From: Xaviernesmea oryzae
GTDB taxonomy: Bacteria > Pseudomonadota > Alphaproteobacteria > Rhizobiales > Rhizobiaceae
Reading direction: 5' to 3'
NCBI RefSeq assembly: GCF_900177415.1
Contig: NZ_FXAF01000008.1
Location: 124,001-188,000, forward strand
DNA length: 64,000 nt
Shown: piece by piece, positions 61,135-64,000 of the stretch
How positions within the stretch are numbered: the first letter of the stretch is position 1
Layout: the number at the start of each line of letters is the position of its first letter
Made by a program: the position numbers and the translations under genes
The notes under the pieces: generated by a model
Seen by the model: the letters and a program-made list of their open reading frames with translations, nothing else
Told to the model about the DNA's origin: nothing
The model's database searches: none

Positions 61135-63441
61135 CTATTCCGCCGCGCGAAGCTGCAGGCCGCCGCCTTCGGCGACCAGCCGCACGGGCACGGATTTCGC
61201 CGCCGGCACTTTGCTCCGCTCCGCATGCTGAGAGAGCGGGATCAGGACGTTGCATTCCGGGTAATAGGCCCCGCAGCAACCTTCCGGAATGTCGTAGGAT
61301 ACCGCCCGCAAGCCGGAAACGGACCGGGTGACATTGTCGGCCGCCACGGTTTCGAGCCTTACGTTCCCGCCTTCCGCGACACCCAACCGAGCCATGTCGG
61401 CCGGGTTCAGGAAGATCACCATGCGCGTGCCCTCGACGCCTCTGAAGCGATCGCGATAGCCGTAGACAGTCGTGTTGAACTGGTCGTTGCTCCTCAGCGT
61501 GATGAGCCGCAATACGTCGTCGTGCATGCCGCTGTCGAAACTGGCGGACAGCGCCTCGGGCACCTTGAAGTTCGCCTTGCCGGTTTTCGTCTCCCACTCG
61601 CGCCTGTTGGCCGACAGCGGCTTTTCGAATCCGCCCGGCGTCCACATCCGCGTGTTGAAATCCTTGAAGATGTCCGGCCAAGTCGCCTCGATCGCGTCGC
61701 GCACCATGGAATAGTCCGCCACCCATTCCTCCCAGGGCACGCGCGGGTTTTCCGGCAGCGCCATCCTGGCGATCCCGGCGATGATCGCAGGTTCCGAAAG
61801 CAGGTGCTCGCTGATCGGCCGGGCGCGGCCCTTCGAGGCATGGAAACAGGCGGTCGAATCCTCGATCGTCACGGTTTGCGGGCCGGTCGCCTGCATGTCC
61901 ACCTCCAGCCGTCCGAGACAGGGCAGAAGATAGGCGACATCGCCGTTGAAGAGATGGCCGCGGTTGAGCTTGGTCGCCACCTGCACGGTCAGCCGCATCT
62001 TCGGCCAGGCGTCCTCCATCGGCCCCGTTTCCGGCACAGCACGCAGGAAATTGCCCCCGAGCCCGATGAAGGCGCGCACCTCGCCGTTGAGGATGCCGCG
62101 GCAGGCGTCGACGGTCGACAGGCCTTCCTCGCGCGGGGGCTCGAAACCGTAGAGCTCGGCCAGTCTGTCGAGCGGCACCAGATCCGGCTTTTCCGAGATG
62201 CCGACGGTGCGCTGGCCCTGTACGTTGGAATGGCCGCGCACCGGGCAGATGCCGGCGCCGGGCCTGCCGATATTGCCGCGCAGCAGCAGCAGATTGACGA
62301 GCGATTGCACCGTCGTCACCCCGAGCTTGTGCTGGGTGAGCCCCATGCCGTAGACGCCCATGACCGCATTGGCTCGCCCATAGATTTCGGCCGCCTCTTC
62401 CATCTCGGTCCGCTTCAGGCCGGATTCCTTTTCAAGGACACCCCAGGACTGCTCCTCGCAGAAGACCCGGAAATCCTCGAAGCCATGGCAATGTTCCGCG
62501 ATGAACCCATGATCGAGAATGCCGCCCGAAGCCCGCTCGCGTTCGAAGAGCGCTTTGCACATGCCGGTGAGCGCTGCGATGTCCCCGCCCGCCTTCACCT
62601 GATAGTAGCGATGGCTGATCTTCGTCTCGCCGCCTGTCAGCATCTCGACCGGGTTCTGCGGGTTGGTGAAGCGCTCGAGCCCCCTTTCCTTCAGCGGATT
62701 GAAAGTGACGATCACGCAACCGCGTTTGGCCGCCTCCTGGAGTTGGTGCAGCATGCGCGGGCTGTTCGAACCGGTGTTCTGCCCGAAGAAGAAGATCGCA
62801 TCCGCATGCGCGAAATCGTCCAGCCGAACCGAACCCACCGGCTGGCCGATGACCTCGGGAAGCGCCACCGAGGTCGTCTCGTGACACATGTTGGAACTGT
62901 CCGGCAGGTTGTTGTTGCCATAAAGGCGGGCAAGCAGCTGGTACATGTAGGACGCTTCAAGCGAGGCGCGGCCCGAGGCGTAGAAGACCACCTTCTTCGG
63001 ATCCTCGGCGCGGATCGCCCTCAACTCCCGGCCGATCTCCTCGAAGGCGAGATCCCAGGAAACCGGTTCGTAGATGTCGAGCAGATGATCGTAACGCATC
63101 GGATGCGTCAGTCGTCCGACGGCCTCGAGACTGTAGTCGTCCCAGGTCCGCAGCTCGGTGACCGTATGGGTGGCGAAAAACTCAGGCAGGGCCTGTTTTC
63201 CGGTGAGTTCCCAGAAGGTCGCCTTGGCGCCGTTTTCGCAGAATTCCGCCACATGCGGACGCGCCGGCTTCGCCCAGGCGCAGCTCACGCAGGCAAAGCC
63301 CTCCGGCTTGTTCTGATGGGCCAGCGCATCGATCGTCGCAAGCCGTACGCGGCTGCGCAGCGCGTTGCGGAACAGCGATTGCACCGAGCCCCAGCCGCCC
63401 GCCGGGCCTTCGTAATGTCTGATGCGGATATGGGAGTCCAT
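61135..63441 (-). CDS. Molybdopterin oxidoreductase, YdeP/FdhF-type
   Basis: 768 aa. The N-terminal CVSCAW and a later Cys in EFCENGAK mark the 4Fe-4S-like region of the YdeP/FdhF branch. The Mo ligand region is SNMCHETTSVALPEV. The molybdopterin-binding C-terminal domain has LRSNDQFNTTVYGYRDR. The family is related to formate dehydrogenase H, but its substrate is unsettled; in E. coli YdeP is linked to acid resistance. ATG 63441 was chosen over an earlier in-frame start. It is divergent from a TetR gene. Confidence 0.88.
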   Translation of the reverse strand: MDSHIRIRHYEGPAGGWGSVQSLFRNALRSRVRLATIDALAHQNKPEGFACVSCAWAKPARPHVAEFCENGAKATFWELTGKQALPEFFATHTVTELRTWDDYSLEAVGRLTHPMRYDHLLDIYEPVSWDLAFEEIGRELRAIRAEDPKKVVFYASGRASLEASYMYQLLARLYGNNNLPDSSNMCHETTSVALPEVIGQPVGSVRLDDFAHADAIFFFGQNTGSNSPRMLHQLQEAAKRGCVIVTFNPLKERGLERFTNPQNPVEMLTGGETKISHRYYQVKAGGDIAALTGMCKALFERERASGGILDHGFIAEHCHGFEDFRVFCEEQSWGVLEKESGLKRTEMEEAAEIYGRANAVMGVYGMGLTQHKLGVTTVQSLVNLLLLRGNIGRPGAGICPVRGHSNVQGQRTVGISEKPDLVPLDRLAELYGFEPPREEGLSTVDACRGILNGEVRAFIGLGGNFLRAVPETGPMEDAWPKMRLTVQVATKLNRGHLFNGDVAYLLPCLGRLEVDMQATGPQTVTIEDSTACFHASKGRARPISEHLLSEPAIIAGIARMALPENPRVPWEEWVADYSMVRDAIEATWPDIFKDFNTRMWTPGGFEKPLSANRREWETKTGKANFKVPEALSASFDSGMHDDVLRLITLRSNDQFNTTVYGYRDRFRGVEGTRMVIFLNPADMARLGVAEGGNVRLETVAADNVTRSVSGLRAVSYDIPEGCCGAYYPECNVLIPLSQHAERSKVPAAKSVPVRLVAEGGGLQLRAAE

Positions 63442-63571
63442 TTCCAGGTTTCCCTCTTGAGACCAGCCGGACGGATTTCCGGCACTCAAGATGCATAATC
63501 ACCGTTCTGCCCGATGGTTCCCGGCGGCCGTTGCGACCTTTTTTCTTCGCGCCCAGTTGACTCCGGACTTC

Positions 63572-63593
63572 AATTTGTACACTTGTCCAAATT
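63572..63593. promoter_or_regulatory. TetR-type operator palindrome
   Basis: The 22-bp near-perfect palindrome AATTTG-t-ACA-ct-TGT-c-CAAATT lies 20 bp upstream of the TetR start and in the promoter of the divergent molybdoenzyme. Mismatches occur only at one symmetric pair and the centre. This is a strong TetR-family operator candidate. Confidence 0.65.
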
Positions 63594-63612
63594 ATAAGGA
63601 CGATCGAACGAT

Positions 63613-64000
63613 ATGCGCCCAAGCCTACGGGAAACCCTTCTCAGAAACGCCGTGTCGCTGTTTTCCCGCAGCGGCTACAACGCCGTGTCGCTTCGCGACA
63701 TCGCCAAGGCGTCGGGCGCCAATGTCGGCAGCCTTACCTATCATTTCGGCTCCAAGGCCAATCTGCTCAGGGAAATCTACGAGCGCCACACGAAGCCGAT
63801 GAATGCGCGCCGCCTCGAACTGCTCGGCGAGGCGCGCCGGATCAGCAACCCGGACGAACGGCTGATGGCGGTCCTCAGAGCCTATGTCGTCCCCGCCTTC
63901 ACCTCCTCCACAGAGGGCGACGGCGGGGGCGCCGAATTCACCCGGATGCGCGCCGTGCTGTCGGCCGAGGGGAACGCGGATGCGCGGGAAATCATCGCCG
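63613..64000 (+). CDS. TetR/AcrR-family regulator, N-terminal part
   Basis: First ~129 residues; the gene runs past the window end. The HTH reads FSRSGYNAVSLRDIAKASGA followed by VGSLTYHFGSKANLL, a textbook TetR DNA-binding domain. ATG 63613 has AAGGA ~16 nt upstream and no closer site. It is divergent from the molybdoenzyme gene with the palindrome at 63572 between them. Confidence 0.88.
   Translation, partial: MRPSLRETLLRNAVSLFSRSGYNAVSLRDIAKASGANVGSLTYHFGSKANLLREIYERHTKPMNARRLELLGEARRISNPDERLMAVLRAYVVPAFTSSTEGDGGGAEFTRMRAVLSAEGNADAREIIA

Noticed and set aside
61225-63498. A long plus-strand open frame of about 757 codons
   Set aside because: It is antisense to the YdeP/FdhF-type gene, whose motifs are clear, and it shows no family likeness.
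1-64000. tRNA, rRNA, CRISPR array, phage or plasmid replication genes
   Set aside because: I looked for conserved tRNA arms, repeat-spacer patterns, integrases and replication proteins and found none that I could support.

Overview
The window looks like part of a chromosome or chromid of a Rhizobiaceae-type alphaproteobacterium (Rhizobium, Agrobacterium, Ensifer or Shinella relatives). The reasons are high GC, many overlapping ATGA/GTGA gene junctions, a DUF982 protein, an Azt zinc system, a SoxBDAG sarcosine oxidase operon, many ABC uptake systems, and two RIME-like palindromic intergenic repeats. I see no rRNA, tRNA, CRISPR array, phage or complete insertion sequence. Family names come from reading protein motifs without database searches.

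Layout, 0-31 kb. 1-377 is the 5' end of a PccA-type biotin carboxylase. 674-4735 is a zinc import locus: aztABC leftwards and the periplasmic chaperone gene aztD rightwards, around a pair of Zur-like boxes. Next come a DUF982 protein and a membrane alpha/beta hydrolase. 7385-9141 holds a second-type methionyl-tRNA synthetase preceded by a short ORF with three consecutive Met codons and a terminator, which together have the geometry of a classical attenuator. 9566-13774 is eptA-dgkA-response regulator-histidine kinase, a lipid A modification operon. Small envelope genes follow, then soxBDAG-purU (14858-20800). 20984-26249 combines an asparaginase-like enzyme, a LysR regulator and a polar amino acid ABC importer.

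Layout, 26-47 kb. 26431-36395 is dominated by predicted exported proteins: a Tat aldo/keto reductase, a Tat intradiol dioxygenase, an exported metallo-beta-lactamase-fold hydrolase, a lipocalin-like protein, a cytochrome c, a molybdenum hydroxylase pair and a small HH-start secreted protein. LysR and AraC regulators sit among them. This may be a periplasmic oxidative pathway. It is followed by a TetR regulator, a two-component system, an APC permease overlapping an exported SAM-type methyltransferase, and an RND efflux adaptor-pump pair without an outer membrane factor.

Layout, 47-64 kb. A leftward unit livKHMGF-aldehyde dehydrogenase-SDR-cupin (58532-50964) faces an AraC gene and looks like an aromatic compound uptake and oxidation operon. 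A Rieske ferredoxin-hypothetical-amidohydrolase operon faces an IclR gene, and a MarR gene lies between the two units. The window closes with a VapBC pair, an IalB-family protein, a YdeP/FdhF-type molybdoenzyme and a divergent TetR gene cut by the window end.
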